Source: Amorphophallus konjac (taxonomy: Eukaryota > Streptophyta > Magnoliopsida > Alismatales > Araceae). From it: DNA of 64,000 bases. The notes beneath the pieces were generated by a model. It was given only the letters and a program-made list of their open reading frames with translations. It had not been told where the DNA came from and did no database searches. Shown here piece by piece: positions 45,040-56,164 of the stretch. The position numbers and the translations under genes are program-made. The stretch covers positions 301,556,642 to 301,620,641 of the forward strand of contig CM040123.1 in NCBI GenBank assembly GCA_022559845.1, written 5' to 3'. Every line of letters starts with the position of its first letter. The stretch's first letter is position 1.

Positions 45040-46893
45040 GTCTATTTCTCTCTCCCTATTCTATTCCCTTCCCTCTTTCTCACGCAACTCACCTCACTGC
45101 ACACACCCCTCTTCCCCACGGCACACACATACACACTACTGCTCACACTCCTCTCCCCCACGGCACACATACACACACACCCACTCCCGTGAACACCACC
45201 CCCTCATGTGAACATATCCACTCCATTGAACACCACCTCCCCCTCTGACTCTTCTCGGCTCTCTCTTCTCTTCCCCACACACTTCCATCTCCCCTTCCTG
45301 CCAACACCGAATCGACCTCCGACTCTCTCCACCAACCTCCCCAGCCCATGCTCTCAACTTCTCTCACTCTCTAAACCTCTGCATACCACCTCATTTGGCC
45401 ATCCCCATGCCACCGTGAAGCCACCTCCCCACGCCGGTGCACACCGTTCTCCATTGTTGCCGGTCACCCGCGGCAGCCCACTGCCGTGACCCACCTCCCG
45501 GCTGCCGCGTCCAACACCGGAAGACCCCCACCGTCGTCACCGTCATCCTCTTGGCCGCCCCCGTCGTCGTCTGTGTCACCCCCCTACGCAACCACCTCGT
45601 CATTGCGAGTCCCCGCCTTCCAAGCCGCCGCGGCAGCACTCTCTCCCCACGACGCCGGAGACTATCTGCCGGCAACCCCGGGACTCCCTCTCTGCCACGG
45701 TCGTCCACCTCCGCAACCGTCGACCGCCCGTCGTCGCCATCGAACGCCGCGGCTGCCGTTCCAGCCATCCGCGAGCACGCCATCGTCAACCCCCCGCATG
45801 CAAGTCCTTTACCGGAGCAACTTTCACCTGCCATTTCGCCTCACCGCTACGAGCCCCACCTCCGGCTGCTGTCTCCACCACCCCGGCCATCGTCGCCGTC
45901 CCGCCGTGAAGCTGCCACTGTGAGCCTCCCGCCCGTGGTTGCCGTCGTTTCCACCCTCACGCGAGCTCCCACATGCTGCTGCTACTGGTGCTCCTCACCA
46001 CCGACGTCGCCGCGAACGCCACCTCCGGCCGCCGCCCGTCAACCCCGCCGTTGCCGCTGCACTGCCCCACGGCAGGCCATCCCTCTCTTTGTCCCGTTCT
46101 CTTTCTCTCCCTCTCACTCTCTCTCTCTCTTCCCTCCCGCCACAGTGATCTCTCTCTCACTAGTTCTCTCTTCTCTCTCCCCACCGATCTTTCTCTCACC
46201 GCCGCGTTCTCTCTCTCTCTCTCTTTCTCTCTCTCCGTCTCCCCTCTCCCGATAGCGATCTCTCTCTCCCGTCTCCCTTTCTCTCTCCTCCTCCCCGCGA
46301 TCTCTCTCTTTCTCTCCGTCTCTCTCTGTCTCTCCCTCCTCTCGTCTCTCTCTCCCCCCTCCGTGATCTCTCTTTCTCTCTCTGTCTCTGTCTCTCTCTC
46401 TCCCTCCCGATCTCTCTCCTTCTTCTTTTTTTATTTATTATTTTACTCCCCTCTCCCCCTCTCTCTCCTCTCTCTCTCTCGTTCTTCCTCTTTCTCCCTC
46501 TCGTGCCCTCTCTCTCTCTCTTATCCACTTCTTTCTCTATCTCCCTCGATCTCTCATTCTTCATCTTTTTTTTATTATTTTCTTTTCTTTTCTTTTTTTA
46601 TCCTCTCACACTCGATCTCTCTCTTTCAACTCCTCTCTTTTTTTTAATTTTTTATCTCATTCCCTCTCTCCCTCACGTGCTCTCTCTCTCCCTCTCTCTT
46701 TCCCCCTCCCCTTCTCTTTTACTCTCTCTCGATCTCCTCTCTCTTTTTTTTTCTTTTTTTATTTTTATTTGCTATCTTTTCTCTCTCTCTCACCCTCTCT
46801 CTTTTCCTCTCTCCCTCACGTATTCTCTCTCATTCACTCTCTTTCTCTCTCTCCCCCTCTCGGTTCTCTCTCTCCCCCTCTCTCTTCCATCTG

Positions 46894-46969
<76 letters not shown>

Positions 46970-46970
46970 A
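45040..46970 (+). repeat. C/T-rich tract ending in (CT)n within N6
   Basis: From about 45040 the plus strand is strongly pyrimidine-rich, then CTCTC-dominated from 46080, ending in a pure (CT)n of about 35 units (46896-46966) followed by (TA)n. Long open frames here (for example 45437-46255) are compositional artefacts made of Ser, Leu and Pro. Confidence 0.85.
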
Positions 46971-47398
46971 TATATATAATATATATATATATCTTATATA
47001 GTTCCTATATATTCTCTACATATATATACATACTATATATGTAAAACTAAAATAAAAAAAGGGGGGAAGAGTTGTCCCCTCCCTCTTCCTTTCTCTCTCC
47101 AACCCTCTCTCTTTCAATCTCTCTTTCATAGATATATTCTTATAAATGTATATATAGGTGTGTATGCGAGTGTTCTTGCAGGTGTGTGTGTGTAAGTGCG
47201 TGTATGCGTCTGTATGGAATGGAAAGAGATGCTCCAGTCCGATCTGTGTTGAAGCCTAAGAAATAAAGAAGGTCAAGTCCCGGGTGTCCGAGCACGTACG
47301 GGGGAAGCCGTTCTACTCCATCGTGCTCTCGCACCATCCTCGCCCTGGAGAAGCTCCTTCAAGCCCGCCAATCATCTCTCAATAAGCTTCCTCACTTC

Positions 47399-49010
47399 TG
47401 TAGACACGCTAAAATTGACATTATTTTGAGTATGTTTCATATTACCGTGCAATGCCCCATTTGACCCTCAAATTAGCTTGTTTGAGTGGTTTTCCCCATT
47501 TTTATTGAATTTCTCCTATTTTTTCCTAATTTTTCTTGATTTTCTCTTATTTTCTCCCTTTTCCTATTTTTCTGGATTTTCTGGGCATTTATCTCATTTT
47601 TAAAATTCACGACCTGGTTAAGGGTGTGTTTTTAACAAAACATGACCTGATCTGGGGCGTTTCTTTGAGAAAGGACGCCCACACCTGAGGGCGTCAATTC
47701 TTGGTGTTTGACCGACTTCCCCGTTTTCAAGACTTGAAATTAACGCCCTTCCCAGGGGCGTGTTTTTAAAAGTAGCTTTGCCTGAGGCGTGTTTTACATT
47801 TTTTAAATATGGGGAGTTTTTATTTCTAAAAATTGGTTTTGAAAGAAACGCCCTTGTGCAGGGCGTGTTTTTAAGAAATGCCCTCTGGGCAGGTCGTCAA
47901 TTCAACAATTGACGCCCTGAACCAGGTCGTGTTTCACTTTTGTGCTCCGAACGAACGTAGCCTTTCCCAGAGAGACTCCTGCTTCGTTTGGGCTCTTGCC
48001 CAGCTTAATCCTCCCCTATTTGGGCTCTTGCCCGTTCTTATCTCTTCCTCCTTTGGACTCTTCCCTCCTTATCTCCTTTTCTATCTTATTAATAGAGCTT
48101 CTGAGCTCTGTTGATCGGTTGGATTCCGAAGGCTTCTTCCCCGTTGTTTTTATTTTTCTTCTTCTTCCCTCCTCGGGTCTTCTTCTGTCTTCTTTTTCCT
48201 CCGGTTCTTCTTCTCTTTCTTCTGTCTTCTTCTACTTCTTCTTCTTTTCCTTCTTCTCCGTTCTCTGTCTTTCTGTTTCTTTTTTTTTTCTTTCTTCTTC
48301 TTCTGTCTTTTGTCTTCTGTCTTTTTTTTCTTCTGTCTTCTCTTCTTTCACAGGAACCGAAGGTTGCATTGGCTAAAGGAGGCTTCTTCCAACGTTCAAA
48401 TCCCATCTCTTGAAGGCTTCTCCCCATCGAGCACCAAAGCCAAAGGAGCCACAAAGATTTTTCATTTCATCTCCCCCTTATTTCTTATTTTTATTAGTTC
48501 ATAATTCATGCATGCATGCATCATTATTATATGATTTTTTTTTCTCTCCATCATTGAGATCTCCCCTTAGTGCATCTCTTGCACTCTTTCCCCTTGTTTT
48601 ATTTTGCATTCATCATATTTCCCATACCCTTTTTGCATAGGGGTTTAAGGGCAACCACCCTTAAGGTGTGTTCTTCACCATGTTATCATGCTCATATTTT
48701 TATTTAGGATTTGATGCTACACTCACCATGTTCTAATTCCTATCTTTATTTGGTGTTTGTCTTTTCTTGCAAGGGTAATCAAAGGAAGAACTCTCTTCAT
48801 CGGCCGGCCGATCTAGAAGAGAAAGGAGCACTCACAATCCCCGCACTTTTAAAGGTATTTTTCGCGATCCCTCCATGATTTTCATTATTATCTTTTGAGG
48901 CCTTCGTGTCTCTGGCGATCACGTTTTTCCATCTTAGCACCTCGTGCTATTTCATACTTATTTATTCATATTCTTAATTTTTCCTTAAGTGGATTTAAAA
49001 ATGATCTACA
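47399..49010 (+). repeat. 5' LTR of N5
   Basis: 1612 bp, TGTAGACACG to GATCTACA. It carries an ACGCCC/GGGCGT half-site array (47640-47935), a CT-rich middle (48150-48350) and a strong hairpin near its 3' end (48793-48821). Confidence 0.93.
48793..48821 (+). promoter_or_regulatory. Conserved hairpin near the LTR 3' end
   Basis: CTCTTC-ATCGGCC / GGCCGAT-CTA-GAAGAG forms a 13-bp stem with a 3-base bulge. Copies: 57558-57586 in LTR2, and a variant at 58495-58523 in N6 with one compensated base pair. Confidence 0.6.
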
Positions 49011-49013
49011 AAT

Positions 49014-49032
49014 TGGCGATCACGGTGGGACG
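49014..49032 (+). promoter_or_regulatory. Probable N5 primer-binding site
   Basis: TGGCGATCACGGTGGGACG begins three bases after the LTR end. The leading TGG is as expected for a tRNA CCA end. I cannot name the tRNA with confidence. Confidence 0.6.
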
Positions 49033-50334
49033 CTTTGTGTTCTTCTTTTTTATTACCCCTTTCCCCTTTGGCACCCTCGCGTGCCCTTTCCCTTTGGTAC
49101 CCATGGTACCCCTCCTTTGTGCCCCTCGGGCACCCTCCATTGTGCTTTGCACTCTCCCCAAGTGATATGTCAGCTTGTTAGATTTTCTTTTTGAAAATTC
49201 CACTTATCCAAAATTTTTGATGAGCATGTTATACTCTGCTGCATTTTATTGATTGCCCTGTGACTGTGAGTGTTTGATATTGCTGGCCGTGGGGTCTTTC
49301 TGGGAATTAACGCCTCTGTCAGAGGCGCTTTTTAATTTCACGCCCTCACCCAGGGCGTTTTATGCATGTCTAACGCCTTCTGACAGGACGTCTTCTATCA
49401 TACCCTGCTTATCTGTGAATTCACGCCCTTCTCCAGGGCGCCTTTTTATATTGTAACGCCTCACACTAAGGCGTTTTATTCATTCGGCCGTGCGTACCCC
49501 TGAGAGTTGACGCCCTCGACCAGAGGCGTCCATTTGATTTGTAGCGCCCCATACCAGGGCGTGTTTTTACCTTGCCTGTGTGGGCCCTCACAGTGATTCA
49601 CGACAGTGACCCTGTCGTTTCTTTTCTGGATAGCGCCCCTCTCCAGGGCGTCTTGTTATTTGATAACGCCTCACATCAAGGCGTTTCTTTCTCTCGGCCG
49701 TGCGCACCTCTGAGAGTTAACGCCCTGCCCCAGGGCGTGTTTTAGATTTGACGCCCTCTCTGTGAGGCGTCCTTTCCTCAGGTAGCGCCTCACACCAGGG
49801 CGCGTTTTTATTAGTAGCGACCTTCCACAGGTCATCTCGTTCCTGTGATTTCACAGAGCCTCCGCTTATTCATGCTTCGTTGATTATACCATTTATTTGG
49901 CTCTATTGGTGGATTTGTTTATTTGCATTGCATTCATTCATTTCCTTGCATTGGTTTGGGAGACCTCCTCTCTCTACACTAGGATTCCACACACCCTCTT
50001 GGTGAAGGAAGGACCCTCCATTGAGCATTCCGTCTCTTTGGATTGAAAATTCCTAAACCAAGCCTCCATAAGCCCCCGCACCCGTGGATTCCCTCACGGA
50101 CGCCGGGCAGGTTGTACCCTTTGAACTCCCGAGTTTAGTTGGCCCATGCGGTGAGAGAGGGTTCCTAGTTGGCATTGAAGTGAACTCATATTGAAACTAG
50201 GATCCTCCCTTGTGTGAATCACACCAAACTTTGCTAAAATTCATTAATTCACCAAGGTTCAAACATAAGAAATCAAGGTAACCATCACAACTTGTGTGTT
50301 TCTTTGCAAATTGTTTGCATATTAAATTGCTTGA
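49033..50334 (+). other. N5 leader with ACGCCC / GGGCGT array
   Basis: About 14 units of the type (A)ACGCC(C)...(A)GGCGT lie between about 49300 and 49850, often followed by T runs (GGGCGTTTT). The same half-site motif occurs in the N5 LTR. 49860-50334 holds no recognised feature. Confidence 0.75.
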
Positions 50335-53097
50335 ATGGCTTACTTTGATAGACAAAATAACATGTTCAATTCAATTAATGTTCATGAGGGTGATCAACCT
50401 AGCACATCTTATTCCCCTCAAATTCAACATGTTCATCATTCTCACCATACTTTCAAGGGACCACGTCCTCATTCTTATGGCCATGCCCGACCCATGGGCA
50501 ATGTCCATCCTCATGGTCCCCCTACTCAATTTCAAGCCACTACTCCTACGGGACCGCCTCGTCCCAATGATGAGAAGGTCTCCCAAATTTTTCATGCATT
50601 AGATCATCTCACCCCTCAACAGATCCAAGCCCTTAAGGCCGCTGTTGAGGGTGCATCTCCTTCATCTCCCCCTTCCAATCCTAATCGGGTGGCCCATCAC
50701 CCACCTCCCTCTTCTATTCACGACCATCCACGGGTGGCCCATCACCCACTTCCCTCTTCCACTCATGTTCCTAATCGGGTAGCCCATTACCCATCTCCTT
50801 CTATTCACACTCCTCCTCGGGTGGTCCGACACCCGCCTCCTTCTATTCCTCCTCCATCACGGCCCCGAGGCCCATTTACTCCTTGCAATCTGGCCCGTCC
50901 GGGTTCTTTTACGGGTTATCCCGTCAACTCCCCTCCACGGCCTTTTTATGCGGCCCCTCCTCCTTCAAGGCCCTGCCAGCCCTCGGTTGTTCAAGTCACA
51001 CCCCTCCAACAATCTCTGCTTGATAAGATTACTTTGATGGAGGAACAAATAAAGAGGGTCACGGCTCCACCTACTCCAGTCAATCCTCTCCATGCCGCTT
51101 TGGACGAGATTACAAAGATGGAGAGAGAATGGAAAGACAGGAGGGATGATTACGGCGTCGGCGGTTCAAGTGAGCAAGAGCCGGCATTCGAAGAATCCGA
51201 GGCAGTATACGATAATGATGAAGCTCCGCAGGCACCCCTTCCGAGTTTCCTTAACTTTCCGCTTTCCCCATTTTCATTCGATGAACCCCCTGCTCAGGAG
51301 GAAACCACTCCTAATTCAACCCCTATTTCCGAAACCTCTTGGTGTTACGACGATGGGTCGATACTCCAATCACCCACGCCGGCGCATTTTGAGTCTACTC
51401 CCACTCCCAACGCCGCTCGCCCCGTTCGGCATTTTCTCCGCAACAAACCCCCACCAATTACACCTCCCACAATTATACTTTCACCAATTACACCTTCACC
51501 AATTAAACCCCCATCAATTACACCTCCACCAGCTATGCCATTAACCTCCATATCACCAGCCTCCACTGAGCCCACCTTCGAATCTTCCCCAATTAACCTC
51601 CCATTACCACCACCTCAACCTTCCCTTATCCCTTTAACCCCAAAACCCACATTGCCTACTCCACCACTTAACCCTTCACCTATGGTTAGTCCTGAGCAGG
51701 ATCCACCACTTTTTGCACTCAAGCCAACCCCGACTGCTTTCGAGCAAAGGGAGAAGCTCGGCGTATTTGAACCTCCACTTCCACTCATCCTTTCTACAAC
51801 ACCTCCCATTACACTTTCCATTATACCTCCACCATCCACGGAGCCTTCCGCCTCCGCCTCACCTCCCCTTATTACTCGGAAGGGGAACACTGCTATAAGT
51901 ACTTGCGCCAAGGATGATCAAGAGCCGGGCAAGACAGATTTGGCCACGGCTATGCGATTCAAGATTCAAGAATTCATTTACCGGATGCCAATCCGGATTA
52001 TTGTGCCAAGCATGGTCGCGGAGGCCAAGTCACCGTCATTGTTCAGAAGAGAATGCCAGGTGTTGATGTCACCCAAGGGCCGGGCAGGGCACCCCTTGTT
52101 CCAATTTCTAAATCCTGAATCCATTCTTCCATGCAAGGGGCGAATGCCCATTTTGTTCAACACTCCATATACGCCACAGTTAATGGGTAGCACAATGCTT
52201 CATGTTCCAACTTTCCAATCCTCTCACATTGTTGTTCTTTGCCTTCCAAGGGGGTTGTTATTTATTACTGAAGCTTCTTCCATTGGGCCAATTGGCTATA
52301 CACTTTCGCTGCCATGGAGGGGCGGTTATTTTGGCGCTAAGGGGTCTTCCACTCCTTTATCCACCCTCTATCCCACTCCATCCATATTCTTGTCTATCAC
52401 GTTTTCTTCATGGGCCACTCCCAGGGGAAAGAGGAGGATCTCACCCTCTCACTCTTCACATTCCTCATCTTCTTTGCATTTCATTGTGTTCATGCATTCA
52501 CTGCATTCATCACGTCCATTCTATTGCATTCATATGCATTTGCACCTCCTGCTTCCCGGGTCTCCAAACCCGTATCTTCCCCGCCTTCCGGCACCGCCGG
52601 ATCCTCCGCATTTCCCATCTTATTCATATTCATCTTCATTACTCGGGCATCGCGCCCCTTTCCAACCTTTTCATCTCCCAGATTTCTCTCCCTTCTTCCC
52701 AGGGCATCGCGTCCCTCGGCATTTTCTTCCTCCGGAACCTCCGGACTTTTCCTTCGGGCACGACGCCCCTTTCCATCTTCTCCTTCCTGATTTGCTTCCT
52801 CCGGAACCTCTGGACTTTTCCCTCGGGCACGACGCCCCTCTCCACCTTTTTTATTTGCTTTCTCCGGAACCTCCGGACTTTTCCCTCAGGCACGACGCCC
52901 CTTTCCACCTTCTCCTTCTGATTTCATTCCTCCGGAACCTCCGAATTTTTCTCTCCTCCATGGGTATCGCGTCCCTCAGCATTTGCTTCCTCCGGAACCT
53001 CCGGATTTTTCTCTCCTCCCTGGGCATCGCGTCCCTCGGCATTTGCTTCCTCCGGAACCTCCGGACCCTCCATCTTTCTTCCGATTCATCTTTCTAA
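50335..53097 (+). CDS. Proline-rich 920-residue protein of unknown function in N5
   Basis: The only long frame of N5, uninterrupted over 2763 bases. I recognise no family. The N-terminus (MAYFDRQNNMFNS) is followed by a His/Pro-rich region with repeats of RVAHHPPPSS type (about residues 118-165), an acidic stretch with SSEQEPAFEESEAVYDND (about 285), dense ITPP/SPI repeats (about 370-400) and Pro/Ser/Thr sequence to about 525. Residues about 530-600 are less biased (TDLATAMRFKIQEFIYRMP). The last 150 residues come from a DNA minisatellite and may not be real coding sequence. It could be an extra retrotransposon ORF, a captured host fragment or a chance frame. An upstream ATG in frame +1 at 50294 is unsupported. 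Confidence 0.5.
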   Translation: MAYFDRQNNMFNSINVHEGDQPSTSYSPQIQHVHHSHHTFKGPRPHSYGHARPMGNVHPHGPPTQFQATTPTGPPRPNDEKVSQIFHALDHLTPQQIQALKAAVEGASPSSPPSNPNRVAHHPPPSSIHDHPRVAHHPLPSSTHVPNRVAHYPSPSIHTPPRVVRHPPPSIPPPSRPRGPFTPCNLARPGSFTGYPVNSPPRPFYAAPPPSRPCQPSVVQVTPLQQSLLDKITLMEEQIKRVTAPPTPVNPLHAALDEITKMEREWKDRRDDYGVGGSSEQEPAFEESEAVYDNDEAPQAPLPSFLNFPLSPFSFDEPPAQEETTPNSTPISETSWCYDDGSILQSPTPAHFESTPTPNAARPVRHFLRNKPPPITPPTIILSPITPSPIKPPSITPPPAMPLTSISPASTEPTFESSPINLPLPPPQPSLIPLTPKPTLPTPPLNPSPMVSPEQDPPLFALKPTPTAFEQREKLGVFEPPLPLILSTTPPITLSIIPPPSTEPSASASPPLITRKGNTAISTCAKDDQEPGKTDLATAMRFKIQEFIYRMPIRIIVPSMVAEAKSPSLFRRECQVLMSPKGRAGHPLFQFLNPESILPCKGRMPILFNTPYTPQLMGSTMLHVPTFQSSHIVVLCLPRGLLFITEASSIGPIGYTLSLPWRGGYFGAKGSSTPLSTLYPTPSIFLSITFSSWATPRGKRRISPSHSSHSSSSLHFIVFMHSLHSSRPFYCIHMHLHLLLPGSPNPYLPRLPAPPDPPHFPSYSYSSSLLGHRAPFQPFHLPDFSPFFPGHRVPRHFLPPEPPDFSFGHDAPFHLLLPDLLPPEPLDFSLGHDAPLHLFYLLSPEPPDFSLRHDAPFHLLLLISFLRNLRIFLSSMGIASLSICFLRNLRIFLSSLGIASLGICFLRNLRTLHLSSDSSF

Positions 53098-53245
53098 TCT
53101 TCCTGAACATCACATCCTTCATTTTTTTCTTCCTTTTCCATCATCTTTTTCCCTATTTCGTCTCAGGGCATCGCGTCCCTTCTTTTGTCATCCCTCCGGA
53201 GCCTCCGGATGATTTCTCCTCTCACGATTCTCCTCTGCCTCCGGA
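52635..53245 (+). repeat. Minisatellite of 60-70 bp units in N5
   Basis: About eight units pair CCTCCGGAACCTCCGG (near 52733, 52799, 52862, 52931, 52991, 53051; variants 53193, 53237) with GGGCATCGCGTCCC or GGGCACGACGCCCC (near 52638, 52700, 52757, 52825, 52889, 52961, 53021, 53167). Both cores are near-palindromic. Confidence 0.85.
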
Positions 53246-56147
53246 CCCTCCGGATCCGCCTCTTTCTATCTACCAATTTCTTCTTCTAATTCCTCCTGAT
53301 TCTGGGTCCAATCCAACTTCTTCCACATCCACTACCTTGGGCACCTGCCCATTCTCCCATTACTTTCGAGGCTTTAGTCCTCATTCCTCCTTCTAATTCT
53401 CCTCTCCTTCTGTAGACTGTTCCATGTGATCAGGGTCTCCGCGCCTTAGTGAGGGAGTTCTAGCCCTCGCCTCTTTTCCTTTTTTTCCTTATTCGTCTGA
53501 GTCTGGTCTTGGCACCACTCCTTCTTGTTAAGCCACTTTCAATCCTTTGCTTCCAATCCTTTATCTACCTAAGAGGACTATCCCACGATGATCAACCTCT
53601 CGCTGCAGCTGCTTTAACAAAGGTTGCAAGGTAACATATTGGCGTAAGTAAGCATTTATATGATATCATTACCTCATTACTTCACGCATGATTTTCAAAA
53701 TGAAGTGCTTCCTAACAAGATTAAGAGTGGTGTTTTAGATCTTTATCTTAGGCTTCTGTTAAATTGAATCATCATTAAAAAGAGTCTTTAGGCTTGCTTA
53801 TGCAGCACCTTGGTTAATAAGAACCCCGCGCTGGGAATTCAACATTCTCTCCCTGCTTGTTAAGATCAACCCTCAGCTGGGCACCTCACACACTTCACGG
53901 CGTCCTTAGCCGGCTCCTTTGGTTAAACACCGTTGCTACCTTGGCCATGCCATGAGTATATCTGAAAGTCTTTTCTCTTCTTTACTCGGCCACGTGCAGG
54001 GGCAAGAGGTTGACGGATGAGATGACCAACCTTGGTAATCCCCAATACGAGAGGAGTCTCAAATAGGGGCAGTCTTGACCAAAACTAAATATGAATTTCA
54101 TGATATACATCTCGCCAAAAGGGCTATTATGAAAATCAAGTCAGAATTTCAGATTGTGAATTATGGCATGACAAGAGTGGCAAAGTCCCCGCAGGGAAAA
54201 TCCTGGTCGTATGCATGTCAAGGGTCTAAAAATCAAAGGCATAAAGCCCCGGCGCAACAGACTACCTCTTTGAGGGGAAACACCTTGGAAAGAATTCAAG
54301 TCCCGACATCTCCCATCCTGCATAAAGCTTATCTCCAATTATTCTTCTCTTCTCCCTCCAAGACCGAACATTTCTCAGGTATGGCCTTGGTAGGGGCACC
54401 GTTGATCAAAGGCGGTCGGTTATAGGGCGCCACCCTTCAATGCACGCCCGGCTTTGGGAAATTTTAAACAAAAGGGGAATGAACGAAGACCCCTACCCAG
54501 TGGTTTAAGACACCCTTTGATGCTGCTTTAGCAATGTCTAACCAAAATCTAAAAAAATTGAATATTATAAAATCAAACCAAAAAAATTGAATATTTCCTA
54601 ACCAAAATTCAAACAAAAAATTGAATATTTCTTGTCCAAAATCCATAAAAATTTGAAATATTTTCCAAAAATTCATAAAAATTTGAGTATATTTTCAAAA
54701 CCACATAAAAATTTGCATATTTCAAAAAAAAACTCCATAAAAATTGCATTGTATTTTCTGATGGTGTTTTGCAGGAACAACTTTGCAAGGACCAAGAGCA
54801 CGGGATGAGTCCTATCTCCACTCATTGCTATCAATCTATTGATTCTCCCGATATTCTCATGACATGCCACCCTGGACATTTTTGGTTATCACCTCCTTAT
54901 ATCATTTTGGTTATATCTCCTGATTATCATTCTGATTATTCATCTCCAGATCTTTCAATCAACTCCTACTAATTTCTCTTGATCAATTCTGCCGATGGGC
55001 ATTATCAGATCTTGATCATTCAACTCCAAATCTTGATTAGCCAAGTTGGCATCCTCATGACAAAATAACAAACAATGATGCTTTGCAATATTATGATTCA
55101 ACTCATAATGGTTACTATGTTGTGACATGCTATTGATGCTTTGATTCATGCTATGCTTGCTACGCTTAAATGCCTTATTCATTGCTTGTTATCTTTTATA
55201 TCTTGGCTGATGAATTTTTGAGCGCAGGATAAGAAGCTCTTGGTCCCACCGACTGGGCATCATCATCCAAGCCCCACGGTGCTTGCAGCTCAGTTCTCAG
55301 TTCCCATGCTCATTGCACCACTATCTCCTGTATGCATTTTACTATATGTTACATATGCTACTAGATTATATCAAGGACCTTGTGGCTTTGGTAAATCTGG
55401 AATTTGAGTTCCCCTTCATCAAAAACGATGACGATTCCAGAGGCATCTCAGTCATACGGATAGGCCGTTGAGCCGTCCGAGACTGGGGATGATGGTTCCT
55501 TTTTATGAGTTGGTGCGTGGATAAACGGGCTTCGGCTTAGTATCAGCTCGTGAAATCAGTTTCTTGACCCAGTCTTGGCAGCTTAGCAATATTATCCTTG
55601 ATTATCTTATATTTTTATTTGATTTAATTTTTCCTTTTAAACCCAGCATGCATTCATGTAGGAATTTGAAACAATTGTTAAAAAATCATTCTGATGAGCT
55701 GACTTTGAGGGTTGAAGTTGATCTTAATCTTTCCAGATATGACATATTCCATGCCGGATTGAATCTTCAGTTCGTTTTATCGCTGTTTTGGGTCATTTTC
55801 TCGAAAGCTCCTTTTTTGGATTTTTATCATCTTATTTCAATCCTTTCCTTTGATCCACCTTGGCTGCAGCACGTCCACTGGCTGGTAACCGCTCCCCAAT
55901 GGTGAAACTTACAGGTTTGTGACCTGGGGTACTTCCACCGCGCTGGAAGTTGATCATTTAATTTATCTCCTTCGTGCACCGCGTGCACAACTCCCCTTTT
56001 ATCCAAACATTGTTGATTTCATTGAATTTCCCGAGATTTGCTTCATCTCGTGCTTTTGATTTGATTCTCATCAAGTGATGTTGATTGCGTGTCTCATCAC
56101 ACCTTGACATCTACTTTTCAGTTTGCTACGCTCCCTTGCAAAGCAGA
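53246..56147 (+). other. N5 3' internal region
   Basis: About 2.9 kb without recognised domains. It includes AT-rich runs of AAAAATTTGAATATTT type at 54540-54760. Short frames (for example 54075-54425) show no motif. No pol remnant is detectable by eye. Confidence 0.55.
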
Positions 56148-56164
56148 CGCCAAGGCGGGGCAGC
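56148..56164 (+). promoter_or_regulatory. Probable N5 polypurine tract
   Basis: GCCAAGGCGGGGCAGC directly precedes LTR2. GGGGCAGC before TGTAGACAC is the arrangement seen in Tat/Ogre-type elements, though purine content is modest. Confidence 0.5.

Noticed and set aside
45437..46979. Long overlapping open frames, up to 272 codons
   Set aside because: They lie in a CT-rich to pure (CT)n tract within an LTR, are open in several frames and encode only Ser/Leu/Pro-rich low-complexity sequence.
48089..48454. Lys/Arg-rich minus-strand frame in N5 LTR (copy at 56998-57219)
   Set aside because: Translation of the antisense of a CTTCTT-rich tract; no coding signature.
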